64,000 nucleotides of DNA from G963677185 sp963677185 (GTDB lineage Bacteria > Bacillota > Syntrophomonadia > Syntrophomonadales > Syntrophomonadaceae): positions 1,178,001 to 1,242,000 of the forward strand of contig OY781889.1 of NCBI GenBank assembly GCA_963677185.1. Reading direction: 5' to 3'. A model generated the notes under the pieces. The model worked only from the letters and a program-made list of their open reading frames with translations. It did not search any database and had not been told where the DNA came from. Below are positions 1 to 8,964 of this stretch, in pieces (positions within the stretch are counted from its first letter, which is position 1; each line of letters opens with the position of its first letter). Both the position numbers and the translations under genes were made by a program.

Positions 1-751
1 ATGCGCCCAGCCGGGCTGAAAGGCGGGGCGGACTGCTGTCCAGTGCCAGCAAAGTATGCTCAAAGACGGTCAGGTGATGGTGGCGGCTGTGCTGCTCAAA
101 ACCATGGCAGGCCTCCAGCTCTGGCAGGATATGCTGGAGCAGGCCCAGATCGTGCAGCAGGCGAAATGCCCGGGAAGGACTGGGAAGCATAAGCATCAGA
201 TTTAGTTCGTCACGCACCCGTTCCGGGGAGACTGGCTGTATATCTGCGCTTAACTGCAGAATGCTTTTACACAAAGCCGGGTCCAGTTCAAATTCCAGCT
301 GGCAGGCTAAACGCACCGCCCTCAGCATCCGCAGGCCGTCTTCCTTTATACGGTCATCAGCGCTTCCGACCGCCCGGATAAGACCGCTGGCCAGATCCGT
401 CCGGCTGTCGTAAAAATCAAAAATGCTGCCAGCGAGATTCATAGCCATGGCATTTATCGTGAAGTCGCGGCGGGCCAGGTCTCCGGGCAGATCTATATCA
501 CGAAAGCTGGTTATCTCAACCTGATAGAAGCCCATTTTAACGACCACCGTGCCGAATTTCAGTCCCAGGGGGTAATGACCGGGAAAGAGTTCCATGACCG
601 TATCGGGCCGAGCGTCAGTGACGATGTCAAAGTCTTTAATATGGCGCCCCAAAAGCATGTCCCGAACTGAACCGCCAACCAGGTAGGCATTGGCGCTATG
701 GTTTTGCAACCGTTCCATAATCGTACATATTTCGTGCGGTATAAGCTGCAT
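1..751 (-). CDS. cca: CCA-adding enzyme / tRNA nucleotidyltransferase (3' end outside the window)
   Basis: Class II nucleotidyltransferase that adds or repairs the CCA end of tRNAs in the cytoplasm. Translating the minus strand from the ATG at 751 gives a continuous reading frame to the window edge, about 250 residues. The N-terminal polymerase-beta head shows GGSVRDMLLG followed by DFDIVTDA (the metal-binding DxD) and then RRDFTINAMAM, the standard CCA/poly(A) polymerase order. A helical neck follows, then a histidine-rich stretch (HSRHHHLTVFEHTL) that fits the start of an HD domain, as in bacterial CCA enzymes with a C-terminal HD region. A purine-rich GGTAGGAAAA lies just upstream as ribosome binding site. 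It is divergent from the capA-like gene with a 175-nt intergenic region. Poly(A) polymerase is the alternative, but Gram-positive bacteria normally have only the CCA enzyme of this family. Confidence 0.9.
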   Translation of the reverse strand, partial: MQLIPHEICTIMERLQNHSANAYLVGGSVRDMLLGRHIKDFDIVTDARPDTVMELFPGHYPLGLKFGTVVVKMGFYQVEITSFRDIDLPGDLARRDFTINAMAMNLAGSIFDFYDSRTDLASGLIRAVGSADDRIKEDGLRMLRAVRLACQLEFELDPALCKSILQLSADIQPVSPERVRDELNLMLMLPSPSRAFRLLHDLGLLQHILPELEACHGFEQHSRHHHLTVFEHTLLALDSSPPRLSARLGA

Positions 752-926
752 TTTTCCTACCACCCATGAGTAATAAATCATGTTAATATAATGCAAGGAG
801 CGGCGGTCAGAATAAAAAGGTTATGACTGCCGGGCCTGCGGATGTTTCTAATCCAGTCACAAACATAATATAACACTGATTGGCCGGAAATAAACGGCCT
901 GAGCCAAAATACTGCCAGGAGCTTTT

Positions 927-2024
927 ATGAGATTTCAAAACGTATTTTTAATTGCAATTGTTGGGGTAATGATTGCGGGGGTGTGCATTTATGCCATGGA
1001 ACCGCCGCCTTCCACGCCTAAACCCCAGCAAATGGGTCATCCACTGCCCCGGGAGATACCGGTATCGGGAGATACGAAAAATGGAGCCGAGACAAGCTTT
1101 AAGATAAGTGTCATCGGTGATTGCACCCTCGGTTATGATTATCGCTACTCAGATTATTTCGGCCAGACTCTGGCGGAACAGGGCGGAGACTACAATTATT
1201 TTTTCCGGCAGGTTGAGCCCTATCTTGGCGCGGATGATTTTACAGTGGCCAACATGGAAGGAACCCTGACCAACTCCAGCGAGCCAGGAGATAAAGGAGA
1301 TCCCGCCAAATGTTATTACTTCAAGGGGCCGCCGGAATATGTGAAGGTGTTGGAGGGTGGCAGCATCGAAGCAGTCAACCTGGCCAACAACCATTCCCTT
1401 GATTACATGGAAAGCGGGCACGCTGACACCAAGGCTGCCCTTGACGCCAAGAACATTACCCATTTCGGATACGAAGAAAAGCCGGTAGTAGAGGTCAAGG
1501 GAGTGCGCATCGGGCTGCTGGGCTACAACCTGATCGGTCCGGTGCTGGGTGATGGCGAAGTGCAAGACTACAAAGCGGCGCTGGAACAGGATATCGGCCG
1601 GATGAAGGGCGATGCCGATCTGGTTTTAGTCGGTTTTCACTGGGGAAAGGAAGGCAGCTATACACCGGAAAGTGAACAGGCCGAACTCGGACGATTTGCA
1701 ATTGACCTGGGGGCAGATCTGGTGATGGGTGATCATCCCCATGTTCTGCAGCCTATTGAGGAATATAAGGGCAAGTATATCATTCACAGCCTGGGGAACT
1801 TCTGCTTCGGAGGCAACCGCTACCCGGCTGATTTTGATGGCATGATATTCCAGCAGGAATATTCGGTCTGGAAGAGCGATTCACAGACTACAGTAACGGC
1901 CGAACGGCCCGAAATTATTCCCATCAGCATAAGCTCGGACAGCGGATTCAACGACTTCCAGCCCAGCCCTTTGCCGCAGGACAGCCGTGCCAGAGTTTTT
2001 ACGAAGCTTAACTGGCAGCAGTAG
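927..2024 (+). CDS. CapA-family metallophosphatase-like protein (poly-gamma-glutamate capsule type)
   Basis: A 365-residue protein of the CapA/PgsA family, which has a calcineurin-like metallophosphatase fold and is membrane-anchored with its domain outside the cell. Residues 7-24 form one hydrophobic segment that serves as signal anchor, followed by a proline-rich linker. The core shows VIGDCTLG near residue 60, an ANMEGTLTN motif, NLANNHSLDY, GFHWGKE, GDHPHVLQP and HSLGNFCFGG; these carry the family's His/Asp/Asn metal ligands. Length is normal for the family. No capB or capC lies nearby, so a capsule role is not supported by context; many clostridial CapA homologues stand alone and their substrate is unknown. 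The stop codon directly abuts a 7-bp tandem repeat array. Function as hydrolase or ligase partner is inferred from the family. Confidence 0.85.
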   Translation: MRFQNVFLIAIVGVMIAGVCIYAMEPPPSTPKPQQMGHPLPREIPVSGDTKNGAETSFKISVIGDCTLGYDYRYSDYFGQTLAEQGGDYNYFFRQVEPYLGADDFTVANMEGTLTNSSEPGDKGDPAKCYYFKGPPEYVKVLEGGSIEAVNLANNHSLDYMESGHADTKAALDAKNITHFGYEEKPVVEVKGVRIGLLGYNLIGPVLGDGEVQDYKAALEQDIGRMKGDADLVLVGFHWGKEGSYTPESEQAELGRFAIDLGADLVMGDHPHVLQPIEEYKGKYIIHSLGNFCFGGNRYPADFDGMIFQQEYSVWKSDSQTTVTAERPEIIPISISSDSGFNDFQPSPLPQDSRARVFTKLNWQQ

Positions 2025-2500
2025 AGACGGGAGACGGAAGAAGGAAGACGTAAGACGGAAGACGGGAAACGGAAGACGGAAGACGTAAGACGTAAGACGG
2101 GAGACGGGAGACGGAAGACGGAAGACGGGAAACGGGAAACGGAAGACGGAAGAAGGAAGACGTACGACGGAAGACGGGAGACGTAAGACGGAAGAAGGAA
2201 GACGGAAGACCGGAGACGTAAGACGGGAGACGGGAGACGTAAGACGTAAGACGGAAGACGGGAAATGTAAGACGGAAGAAGGAAGACGGAAGACGGAAGA
2301 CGGAAGACGGAAGACGGGAGACGGAAGACGTAAGACGTAAGACGGGAGACGCAAGACGGAAGACGTAAGACCGGAGACGTAAGACGGAAGACGGGAGACG
2401 GGAGACGGGAGACGGAAGACGTAAGACGGAAGACGGGAGACGGAAGACGGGAAACGGAAGACGTAAGACGGGAGACGTAAGACGTAAGACGGGAAACGTA
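2025..2500 (+). repeat. 68-copy degenerate heptanucleotide tandem array (consensus AGACGGA)
   Basis: The 476 bases divide without remainder into 68 heptamers. By hand count there are 20 AGACGGA, 18 AGACGGG and 16 AGACGTA units; the other 14 are one- or two-base variants such as AGAAGGA, AAACGGA and AGACCGG. There is no indel in the whole array. It starts on the base after the capA-like stop codon and ends 28 bases before the start of the nucleotidyltransferase gene. The top strand is almost all purine. On the minus strand two frames stay open and give a repeating RLPSSVF-like heptapeptide; I regard those as artefacts. It resembles the short tandemly repeated repetitive (STRR) heptamers described in cyanobacteria. 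Confidence 0.97.
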
Positions 2501-2528
2501 CATATTAAAAACAGCAGGAGATGAAGGT

Positions 2529-3551
2529 ATGAAAGCTATGATTATGGCGGCCGGGGCAGGTACCCGCCTTATGCCGCTCACTGCGGACATTCCCAAGCCC
2601 ATGGTCCCCATGATGAATGTGCCGCTGATGGAGAACACGGTAAGGCTGCTGGTTAACCAGGGATTCACAGACATAATTGCCAACCTCCATCATCATCCAG
2701 AGGTTATTAAGAGTTATTTCGGCGACGGGAGCCGCTTCGGAGCCAATATGTCGTACTCGCCAGAGGATGTATTGATGGGCACCGCCGGAGGAGTTAAAAA
2801 ATGCGAGTGGTTTTTGGATGAAACATTTGTGGTGGTAAGCGGAGACGCTCTGACCGATGCAGATTTACCCGCCTTGCTGGACCGGCATCGCCGTTCCAGC
2901 GCCCTGGCTACCATTGCCCTGAAAATAGTTGAGGATGTGGAGCTCTTCGGGATTGTAGTAACCGCTGCCGGCGGGCTGGTTCAGAGCTTTCAGGAGAAGC
3001 CCGCATCTTCTGAAGCCAGGAGCAATACCGCCAATACCGGGATATATATTTTTGAACCCGCGATATTCAAGCATATTCCTCCGCATCAGTTTTATGATTT
3101 CGGCCAGCAGGTTTTCCCCGGCCTTGTTCAGAATGGAGCTCCGTTTTATGGCTTCCCGATTGACCAGTACTGGTGCGATGTTGGCAGCCTGGAAACATAC
3201 CGCCAGGCCCATGCGGCAGCGCTCGAAGGCCAGGTGAAAACCAGGGCTGAAGGCAAGCTGGTCTTTGAAGCTCCAGGCGCCAGTGTATTTGCCGGAGAAG
3301 GGACCGTAATCGGCCAGGATGTTCGCTGGTCAGGAACGGTGGTGCTGGGCGAGGGGTGCCGGATTGAAGATGGTGCCAGAATCGAAGACGCTGTCATATG
3401 GAACAACACTGTGGTCGGCGCTGGCGCCTGCATTCAGGGAACGGTTCTGGGACAAAATTGCATCATAGGAGCGGGCGCACAGGTTTTGCCTGGAAAAGCG
3501 CTGGGCAGCAACAGCGTGGTCCCGGGGATAGTGCGGCAGCTAGAAGTGTAA
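2529..3551 (+). CDS. Sugar-1-phosphate nucleotidyltransferase with C-terminal left-handed beta-helix
   Basis: A 340-residue NDP-sugar pyrophosphorylase that transfers NMP from an NTP to a sugar 1-phosphate, supplying activated sugars for cell wall, capsule or glycan synthesis. The N-terminus carries the nucleotide-binding signature AAGAGTRLMPLT and KPMVPMMNVPLME. The catalytic domain continues with a VVSGDALTD metal-binding Asp, QEKP and NTGIYIF. From about residue 240 there are imperfect hexapeptide repeats (GTVIGQDV, GEGCRIEDGARIEDA, GAGACIQGTVLGQNCIIGAGAQV) typical of a left-handed beta-helix. It resembles the mannose-1-phosphate guanylyltransferase/GlmU-like group; the exact sugar cannot be read from sequence. 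CAGGAGA at 2514-2520 is the ribosome binding site, so the gene's own leader begins right after the heptamer array. Confidence 0.85.
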   Translation: MKAMIMAAGAGTRLMPLTADIPKPMVPMMNVPLMENTVRLLVNQGFTDIIANLHHHPEVIKSYFGDGSRFGANMSYSPEDVLMGTAGGVKKCEWFLDETFVVVSGDALTDADLPALLDRHRRSSALATIALKIVEDVELFGIVVTAAGGLVQSFQEKPASSEARSNTANTGIYIFEPAIFKHIPPHQFYDFGQQVFPGLVQNGAPFYGFPIDQYWCDVGSLETYRQAHAAALEGQVKTRAEGKLVFEAPGASVFAGEGTVIGQDVRWSGTVVLGEGCRIEDGARIEDAVIWNNTVVGAGACIQGTVLGQNCIIGAGAQVLPGKALGSNSVVPGIVRQLEV

Positions 3552-3742
3552 AGGCAGTAAAAACGGGTTCAAACGGTCATGCAAGCCTTGTAATGTGAAA
3601 AATAATCAGCTTTTCTTATGCTCAATGCTTGCTTTTTTCCTTCCGTTCGTATATTAGTATATAAGGAGCATTGTGTCATCAGGGAGCGAATGGGAATTAA
3701 CAGGCTTGATTTGAGCTAAGGCAAGACAGAAAGAGCAATGTT

Positions 3743-4804
3743 ATGAATGCATTTACGAGGATATTATCCAAGCTAGCCTTTTCCGGGGACGATATTGGCA
3801 TCGATCTCGGAACTGCCAGTGTGCTTATATATAAACGAGGCGCAGGCATCGTACTGCACGAGCCTTCTGTAGTAGCAATCGACACCAACAGCGGCAAAGT
3901 CATAGCCGTGGGCGAAGAGGCCAGGGAAATGCTGGGCCGCACGCCGGGCAATATACAAGCTTCTCGGCCATTGAGAGAAGGTGTCATTGCTGACTATGAA
4001 ACCACCGAACGGATGCTGGCCCAGTTTCTGAGCAAGGCGGTGGGGCGGAGCCGTTTCTGGAAGCCGCGCATTATTGTATGCATTCCTACCGGAGCAACCG
4101 ATGTGGAAGAGCGTGCCGTCCGCCAGGCTACTCTGGCCGCCGGGGCCAAAGCCGCATATATAGTTGAAGAGCCTCTGGCGGCAGCGCTGGGCGCAGGAAT
4201 GAACATCGAAGGTCCTCAAGGCAACATGATTGTAGATATAGGCGGCGGCACTACTGATGTGGCGGTTCTTTCCCTGGGAGGCATCGTCTGCGACACCTCT
4301 CTGCGCATCGGAGGGGACAAGTTCGATCAGGCACTGATCCGCTTTGTACGATCCCAGTTCAACCTGATGATAGGAGAGCGCACCGCTGAAGACATCAAGA
4401 AAACAGTGGGTTCAGCATATATTACCGAGCACAATCGCTTTCTGGCCATGGATGTCAAAGGCCGCCACCTGATTAGCGGCCTGCCGCGCACCGTGGAAAT
4501 AACCGCCGAAGAGGCCAATGACGCCATGCGCGAACCAATCATGGCAATTGTCGAAGCGGTTAAAAAGGTCCTGGAAATTACCCCTCCCGAGTTGGCGGCC
4601 GATATAATTAACAACGGGCTGCTGATGACCGGCGGCGGGTCTCTGCTGCACGGTTTCGACCTGCTGCTGCAAGATGAACTGGAGGTTCCGGTATACGTGG
4701 CCGAGAACGCTGTAGCCTGTGTAGCACTGGGTACAGGCCGTATTCTGGGGCACATGTCGCTGCTGGAAAAGACCAAGGCCCGCGGAGCCAGGAGAGTCCT
4801 ATAA
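3743..4804 (+). CDS. mbl: Rod-shape-determining actin homologue, MreB/Mbl type
   Basis: A 353-residue bacterial actin that polymerises under the membrane and guides peptidoglycan synthesis. ATPase-fold motifs are clear: DIGIDLGTASVLIY (phosphate 1), VIAVGEEAREMLGRTPGNI, IVCIPTGATDVEERAV, EEPLAAALGAGM, DIGGGTTDVAVLSLG (phosphate 2) and GLLMTGGGSLLHG (adenosine motif). Length is normal. The next gene is a flagellar FlgF/FlgG protein, which is the Bacillus mbl-flhO order, so Mbl is a more likely orthology than MreB (no mreC or mreD nearby). The 191-nt upstream region has an AT-rich stretch near 3650-3665 that could hold a promoter, but I see no convincing -35/-10 pair and only a weak ribosome binding site. 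Confidence 0.88.
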   Translation: MNAFTRILSKLAFSGDDIGIDLGTASVLIYKRGAGIVLHEPSVVAIDTNSGKVIAVGEEAREMLGRTPGNIQASRPLREGVIADYETTERMLAQFLSKAVGRSRFWKPRIIVCIPTGATDVEERAVRQATLAAGAKAAYIVEEPLAAALGAGMNIEGPQGNMIVDIGGGTTDVAVLSLGGIVCDTSLRIGGDKFDQALIRFVRSQFNLMIGERTAEDIKKTVGSAYITEHNRFLAMDVKGRHLISGLPRTVEITAEEANDAMREPIMAIVEAVKKVLEITPPELAADIINNGLLMTGGGSLLHGFDLLLQDELEVPVYVAENAVACVALGTGRILGHMSLLEKTKARGARRVL

Positions 4805-4869
4805 AAGCTAATGCAAGAGGCTGCCCTTTCCGATATATATATTGAATACGGGAAACGGGGGAGCTTCAA

Positions 4870-5715
4870 TTGATAAAAGGTTTGTACACAGCCGCATCCG
4901 GAATGATGCTGCAAATGGCCAGACAAGACAATACTGCAAACAACCTCGCTAATGTCAACACTAGCGGCTATAAGCGCGATAACATGGTGTCAGAAGCTTT
5001 CCCGGGCCTTCTAATTAGCCGCATGAACGACAAGACCTACCTGCCCAACGGCACCGAAGTCAAGCTGCCGCCGGTCGAGCTGGGGCCACTTTCAACTGGA
5101 GCTGTGGTATCTGCTGTTTACACCGATTGGACCCAGGGCATGATGCAGGAAACTGGAGAATTTACCGATCTGGCGATACGCAACGAAGGCTATTTTTGCC
5201 TGACCACCCCTCAAGGCGAGCGCCTGACCCGCAACGGAGAATATCACGTCAACAACGAAGGCGTGCTGGTAAGCAATGAAGGCTTTCCGCTCAGGGATAT
5301 AAACGACCAGCCAATCATCATACCGCTTCGCAATCCAGACAACCCGGAGGAAATTGTGCCCTACGATCAGATGGACGAACAGCAGTTCGTTTATGATCGC
5401 GTATTCACCGTGGATAAGCGCGGCAGAGTCATGCAGGGCAGCCAGCAGATTGCCACCCTGAAGATCGTTAATGTTGACGACCCCAATAGTCTTTTGAAAG
5501 AAGGCAACAACTGGATTATGTCGCAGGGCGCTGCCCGGATTGTGGATGAACCGGGAGTGGCACAGGGTTTCAAGGAAGCGTCCAATGTCAATGCCGTTAA
5601 AGAAATGGTCGATCTCATAAGCATAAGCAGGTCTTATGAGGCCTGTCAGAAGGTCATTCAAGCCGAGGATGACATCATGAACAGCGCCATTAATAGCGTG
5701 GGCGCAGTGGTGTAG
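4870..5715 (+). CDS. Flagellar basal-body rod protein FlgF/FlgG family (FlhO-like)
   Basis: A 281-residue axial rod/hook-basal-body protein exported by the flagellar type III apparatus. The N-terminal rod signature MIKGLYTAASGMMLQ followed by NNLANVNTSGYKRD and the C-terminal SISRSYEACQKVIQAEDDIMNSA helix form the paired coiled-coil D0 domain of the family. FlgG-like core segments (FTDLAIRNEGYFCL, RLTRNGEYHVNNEGVLV) lie between. The start is TTG at 4870, supported by GGGGGAG eight bases upstream. It lies 65 nt after the mbl gene and matches flhO or flhP of Bacillus by position; only one such gene is present here, whereas Bacillus has two. The 3' end is only four bases from the end of the opposite-strand PaaK-like gene, and I see no terminator between them. 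Confidence 0.88.
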   Translation: MIKGLYTAASGMMLQMARQDNTANNLANVNTSGYKRDNMVSEAFPGLLISRMNDKTYLPNGTEVKLPPVELGPLSTGAVVSAVYTDWTQGMMQETGEFTDLAIRNEGYFCLTTPQGERLTRNGEYHVNNEGVLVSNEGFPLRDINDQPIIIPLRNPDNPEEIVPYDQMDEQQFVYDRVFTVDKRGRVMQGSQQIATLKIVNVDDPNSLLKEGNNWIMSQGAARIVDEPGVAQGFKEASNVNAVKEMVDLISISRSYEACQKVIQAEDDIMNSAINSVGAVV

Positions 5716-5719
5716 CTCG

Positions 5720-7096
5720 CTAGAATTCCCGGATATAACTTCTCATTTTTTGCCCCTTGATTCCCCGGCTGGGCTTTTCATTCTTTATACTAAAGGTGAT
5801 ATTGTTCAAGCCCTGGTTTTCCAGCTCGGCCTTTACCGCTTGTCCGATCTGCTGATTAACCGTTTCCGTATCTGCATTATCCAGGTATAACACCCTCATA
5901 AGCAAAGCCGTTGGAGAAGGCTGGGCAAATTGAAAGATAGCTATTCCAGCAATATCAACGATCGCGTTTAAAAACACGATGGGAGAAAGCCGGACACTAC
6001 CCGCCGCTCCTGCAAATTCTGGGATGTCATCCGTTCTGCCCAGGATGTCAATAAAGGGAAATGGAAGTCCACATGCGCACGGTTCATGATGCATCATTAT
6101 GCAGTCATCAACCCGGTATCTTATAATTGGCTGAACCGTATTCATTAAGTTGGTCACCAGAACCGCATCTGACATGGCGCCCGGCTGCACAGCCTTTCCC
6201 TCTTTATCTATCGGCTCAAGGATTATCCAGTCCATATTCACATGCATATGTCCTTGGTCACACAAGAGGGCGATCTCGCCGCCTTCTGTGCTGCAAAAAA
6301 CATTGCCGACCGGACAGGCAAACCTCTGGGTTAGAAGCTGCCAGGTATGCTCGGTTAACTGTTCGGCCGAGCACAGAATTGCCCGGGGCTCTATCTGTAG
6401 CCGTCCTTCCAACAATTCGGCCGAAAGCACCTCCAGGACCGAAGGATAACCGGTGATGATCTCCGGCTGAAAACGGTTGAGCCGGCTTACCATCTGGCTT
6501 ACCGGTTCGCCAATGGACAAAAGCTCCATGACATCATGGATGCCTTCTTGCGCCAGAGCTTTTTTTACCCTTTCAAATCCCGTATAGGCCGCGTGATAAC
6601 CGCCGGTGGCCAGCACGCTTGCGTATTTGGCCTCCCGTTTTTTAAATTCGGCAACATCCTTGAGCAAGGGGCCGTTATAAAGCCTGACTTGCAGAAGGGC
6701 GCTGTTGATCGTCACATGCCGTGCGTCCCGCAACATCCGCAGAGGGACCCCGGTGGTTCCTGAAGTGGTCGACACACTGTATTTTCCCATAAATGGCTGG
6801 TCCAGGTTGGCAATATCGCTCAAGTATTCGGTTAATTCGGCTTCAGAAAAATCAGGGTCGCAAACCCATTCCTTCATGCGGGGGGACAGCTCTTGTTTGC
6901 TCACTGCCGGCAAATCCTCCAGGCTTGGGTTTTCCGGAAGACTGGCATATTTTTCCCGGTAAATGGCCGAATGCGCCCTGGCATGCTTGATCATCTCCTG
7001 TAATCTTATCTGCTGCAGTTGGATAATTTCTTCATAAGGCAAGGTGTTGGCTTGAGTAACCAGGGATATTGCTTCATCCATTGTCACCGATTTCAT
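5720..7096 (-). CDS. PaaK-like adenylate-forming ligase (phenylacetate-CoA ligase family)
   Basis: A 458-residue ANL-superfamily enzyme expected to activate a carboxylic acid as acyl-adenylate. The P-loop-like motif is SVSTTSGTTGVPLRM near residue 110; FCSTEGGEIALLC and RYRVDDCIMMH carry later adenylation motifs, and LGRTDDIPEF marks the hinge before the small C-terminal domain, which ends in KGQKMRSYI. The length fits PaaK/CapK proteins (about 430-450 residues). GGGAGG eight bases before the ATG is a good ribosome binding site. It is the last gene of the minus-strand operon after the NRPS and the MATE-type gene (72-nt gap). Context suggests it could activate an acid used or modified by the NRPS pathway, but this is inference and true phenylacetate use is not indicated. 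It ends against flgF/G with no visible terminator. Confidence 0.82.
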   Translation of the reverse strand: MKSVTMDEAISLVTQANTLPYEEIIQLQQIRLQEMIKHARAHSAIYREKYASLPENPSLEDLPAVSKQELSPRMKEWVCDPDFSEAELTEYLSDIANLDQPFMGKYSVSTTSGTTGVPLRMLRDARHVTINSALLQVRLYNGPLLKDVAEFKKREAKYASVLATGGYHAAYTGFERVKKALAQEGIHDVMELLSIGEPVSQMVSRLNRFQPEIITGYPSVLEVLSAELLEGRLQIEPRAILCSAEQLTEHTWQLLTQRFACPVGNVFCSTEGGEIALLCDQGHMHVNMDWIILEPIDKEGKAVQPGAMSDAVLVTNLMNTVQPIIRYRVDDCIMMHHEPCACGLPFPFIDILGRTDDIPEFAGAAGSVRLSPIVFLNAIVDIAGIAIFQFAQPSPTALLMRVLYLDNADTETVNQQIGQAVKAELENQGLNNITFSIKNEKPSRGIKGQKMRSYIREF

Positions 7097-7168
7097 ACTA
7101 TTGCCCTCCCGTCTCTTGTTACTTTAATCCGGCTGTGAGCCATTTCTGGTTCTGGGCTGCACCTTTCT

Positions 7169-8962
7169 TCAAGATCCGGCCTGAATGGTAATCATGGTGT
7201 TATTAAAACCCAGCACCCGTGAATATTCAACCTTTTGGGCTATCGCCCGGACCAGTTCAATTCCGCCCATTTTATAAGGCTCTTCTTCCTTTTCCCTGCT
7301 CAAATACTGGGTCGGATTAAAAAAGCCGCCATCATCCCGCAAGACAATAACGATTTCCTCGGGCAGTATTTTGAGCCGGATATCGATGTAGTTTTTATTA
7401 CCCGCCTGGTATCCGTACTTCGCGATATTGACAGCCATCTCTTCGATCGCCACACCCACTTTGTTGCATAGCCTGGCTTCCACGCCACTTTGACCTAAAA
7501 ACGCAATTATTTTTTCCGAAACACCCACCGCCTCGTCAATGCTGTTCGAAATGGTCATATCCAGCATTCTGCAATTGGATATGCTCTCGGTATCGAGCAG
7601 CAGCAGATCGTGATACCTGCCTCCGGACTTTTTCTGCAAATACAGATAGTAAACCAAGATCATCGCGAGCGTGACCAGCTCGGCCAGTATAAAGGCCAGC
7701 CAAACCCCGGCCGCTCCCATCAGACGGGACAAAATATACGCTGCCGGCACTACCACTGCAAAGCCTTGAACCACAGAAATGGCATTGGCAATGGTTTTTT
7801 TCTCGGTCGTCATATAATAGTACAGCATTATATAACTGATGCTGGTCCCGGGCAGGCTGATCGCAAACAGCCGGATGGCTGGTATCCCTACCGCCATATC
7901 TGCGGTATCCCTCACTCCAAACAAAGCCAGAACGGTTTCGGGACTGATCTCTAGAAATAAAATGATTGCTAAACTCGCCACCAACAGGACCTGCAGGGCG
8001 CGTTTAAATACAAAGCGGATTCCGGGATAGTCCTTTTCTCCATACATGGCTCCGGCGATTGGGGTCATGGCCTGGGCGGATCCTGAAATGAACATGGAAA
8101 TAAGTGAAAGGCAGGAGATACATACTGAAAACGCCACCATCCCGGAACTTCCGGCCACGCTTAAAACAATGGTGTTAATCAATAATAGTTTAAGTGTTAA
8201 CAAGAGCGAGCTAAATGCCCCGGGGCTCCCGGTCACCATTACCTGCCAGGCCTGTTTGAGCGCCAATAAAGGCTGGGATAGCAATTGGCTGTTAATAATT
8301 AGCGTCCGATCATTGGCAAATACATAAACGAGCAGCAAGCCCGCTCCAATTGCGTAACCGGAAATGGTAGCCAGGGAGGCGCCGCTGATTCCCATGCCAA
8401 GCAGGCCGATATAAACCAGATCAAGGCCCAAATTGGCGAGATTGGCCGTAATTAATATGTAAGATGCCAGCTTGACTTTGCCGTCTATTCGCAGACAATA
8501 AACCATTCCTGGAATCAGCACCAGTACAGGAGTTCCATAAATAAATACCTGCAGGAACTCCCTGACCAGCGGAAGCAAAACCGCCTCGCTGGTTAATAAG
8601 CGGCTGATCTCATCCAGGAATAGCATCTGCAGAAACATCAGGATCAAGCCTGTAACCAGCATCGCTGCCACCGAAATGGTAAAAATATCATTGGCATAGG
8701 AATCCTGGCGCCTGCCTTTGGCAACCGCGATGGCGGTGGCGGCTCCCATGCCAAAAAGGACGGCCAGGGTGGTATACAGCATCAGGACCGGTGTTACCAG
8801 GTTAACCGCTGCCAGGGCATTGGCACCTAGCAGGTTGCCAACTATAATGCCGTCTATAACGATCGACATGGATGTTGCCATGGCGGTCATGACGGTGGGG
8901 ACGAGAAGCTCTCGATACTTCTGGTCCAGAAGTCCACTGTGGCGACTGTATCCCAAATCCAT
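7169..8962 (-). CDS. MATE-family exporter fused to an RsbW-like ATP-binding domain
   Basis: A 597-residue fusion. Residues 1 to about 455 form a MATE/DinF-like transporter with about twelve hydrophobic segments and family motifs such as DGIIVGNLLGANALAAVNLVTP near the N-terminus. Residues about 470-597 form a GHKL ATPase domain of the anti-sigma/serine kinase type: the N-box reads AIEEMAVNIAKYGY, the G1-like box DDGGFFNP, and the end GIELVRAIAQKVEYSR with a final TMITI strand. The transporter probably exports the NRPS product with ion exchange; the ATPase domain could sense nucleotide or act on a partner protein, which is inference. Its ATG lies two bases after the NRPS stop codon, so translation is probably coupled. 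GAAGAGGT is the ribosome binding site. Confidence 0.85.
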   Translation of the reverse strand: MDLGYSRHSGLLDQKYRELLVPTVMTAMATSMSIVIDGIIVGNLLGANALAAVNLVTPVLMLYTTLAVLFGMGAATAIAVAKGRRQDSYANDIFTISVAAMLVTGLILMFLQMLFLDEISRLLTSEAVLLPLVREFLQVFIYGTPVLVLIPGMVYCLRIDGKVKLASYILITANLANLGLDLVYIGLLGMGISGASLATISGYAIGAGLLLVYVFANDRTLIINSQLLSQPLLALKQAWQVMVTGSPGAFSSLLLTLKLLLINTIVLSVAGSSGMVAFSVCISCLSLISMFISGSAQAMTPIAGAMYGEKDYPGIRFVFKRALQVLLVASLAIILFLEISPETVLALFGVRDTADMAVGIPAIRLFAISLPGTSISYIMLYYYMTTEKKTIANAISVVQGFAVVVPAAYILSRLMGAAGVWLAFILAELVTLAMILVYYLYLQKKSGGRYHDLLLLDTESISNCRMLDMTISNSIDEAVGVSEKIIAFLGQSGVEARLCNKVGVAIEEMAVNIAKYGYQAGNKNYIDIRLKILPEEIVIVLRDDGGFFNPTQYLSREKEEEPYKMGGIELVRAIAQKVEYSRVLGFNNTMITIQAGS

Positions 8963-8964
8963 CC

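Noticed and set aside
1..192. Plus-strand frame of 63 codons at the left edge
   Set aside because: It is antisense to the CCA-adding enzyme, whose motifs are clear.
1820..2683. Long minus-strand frames (287 and 157 codons) with RLPSSVF-type repeats
   Set aside because: They arise because the 7-bp array has no stop codon in these minus frames; they have no ribosome binding site and overlap two real genes on the other strand.
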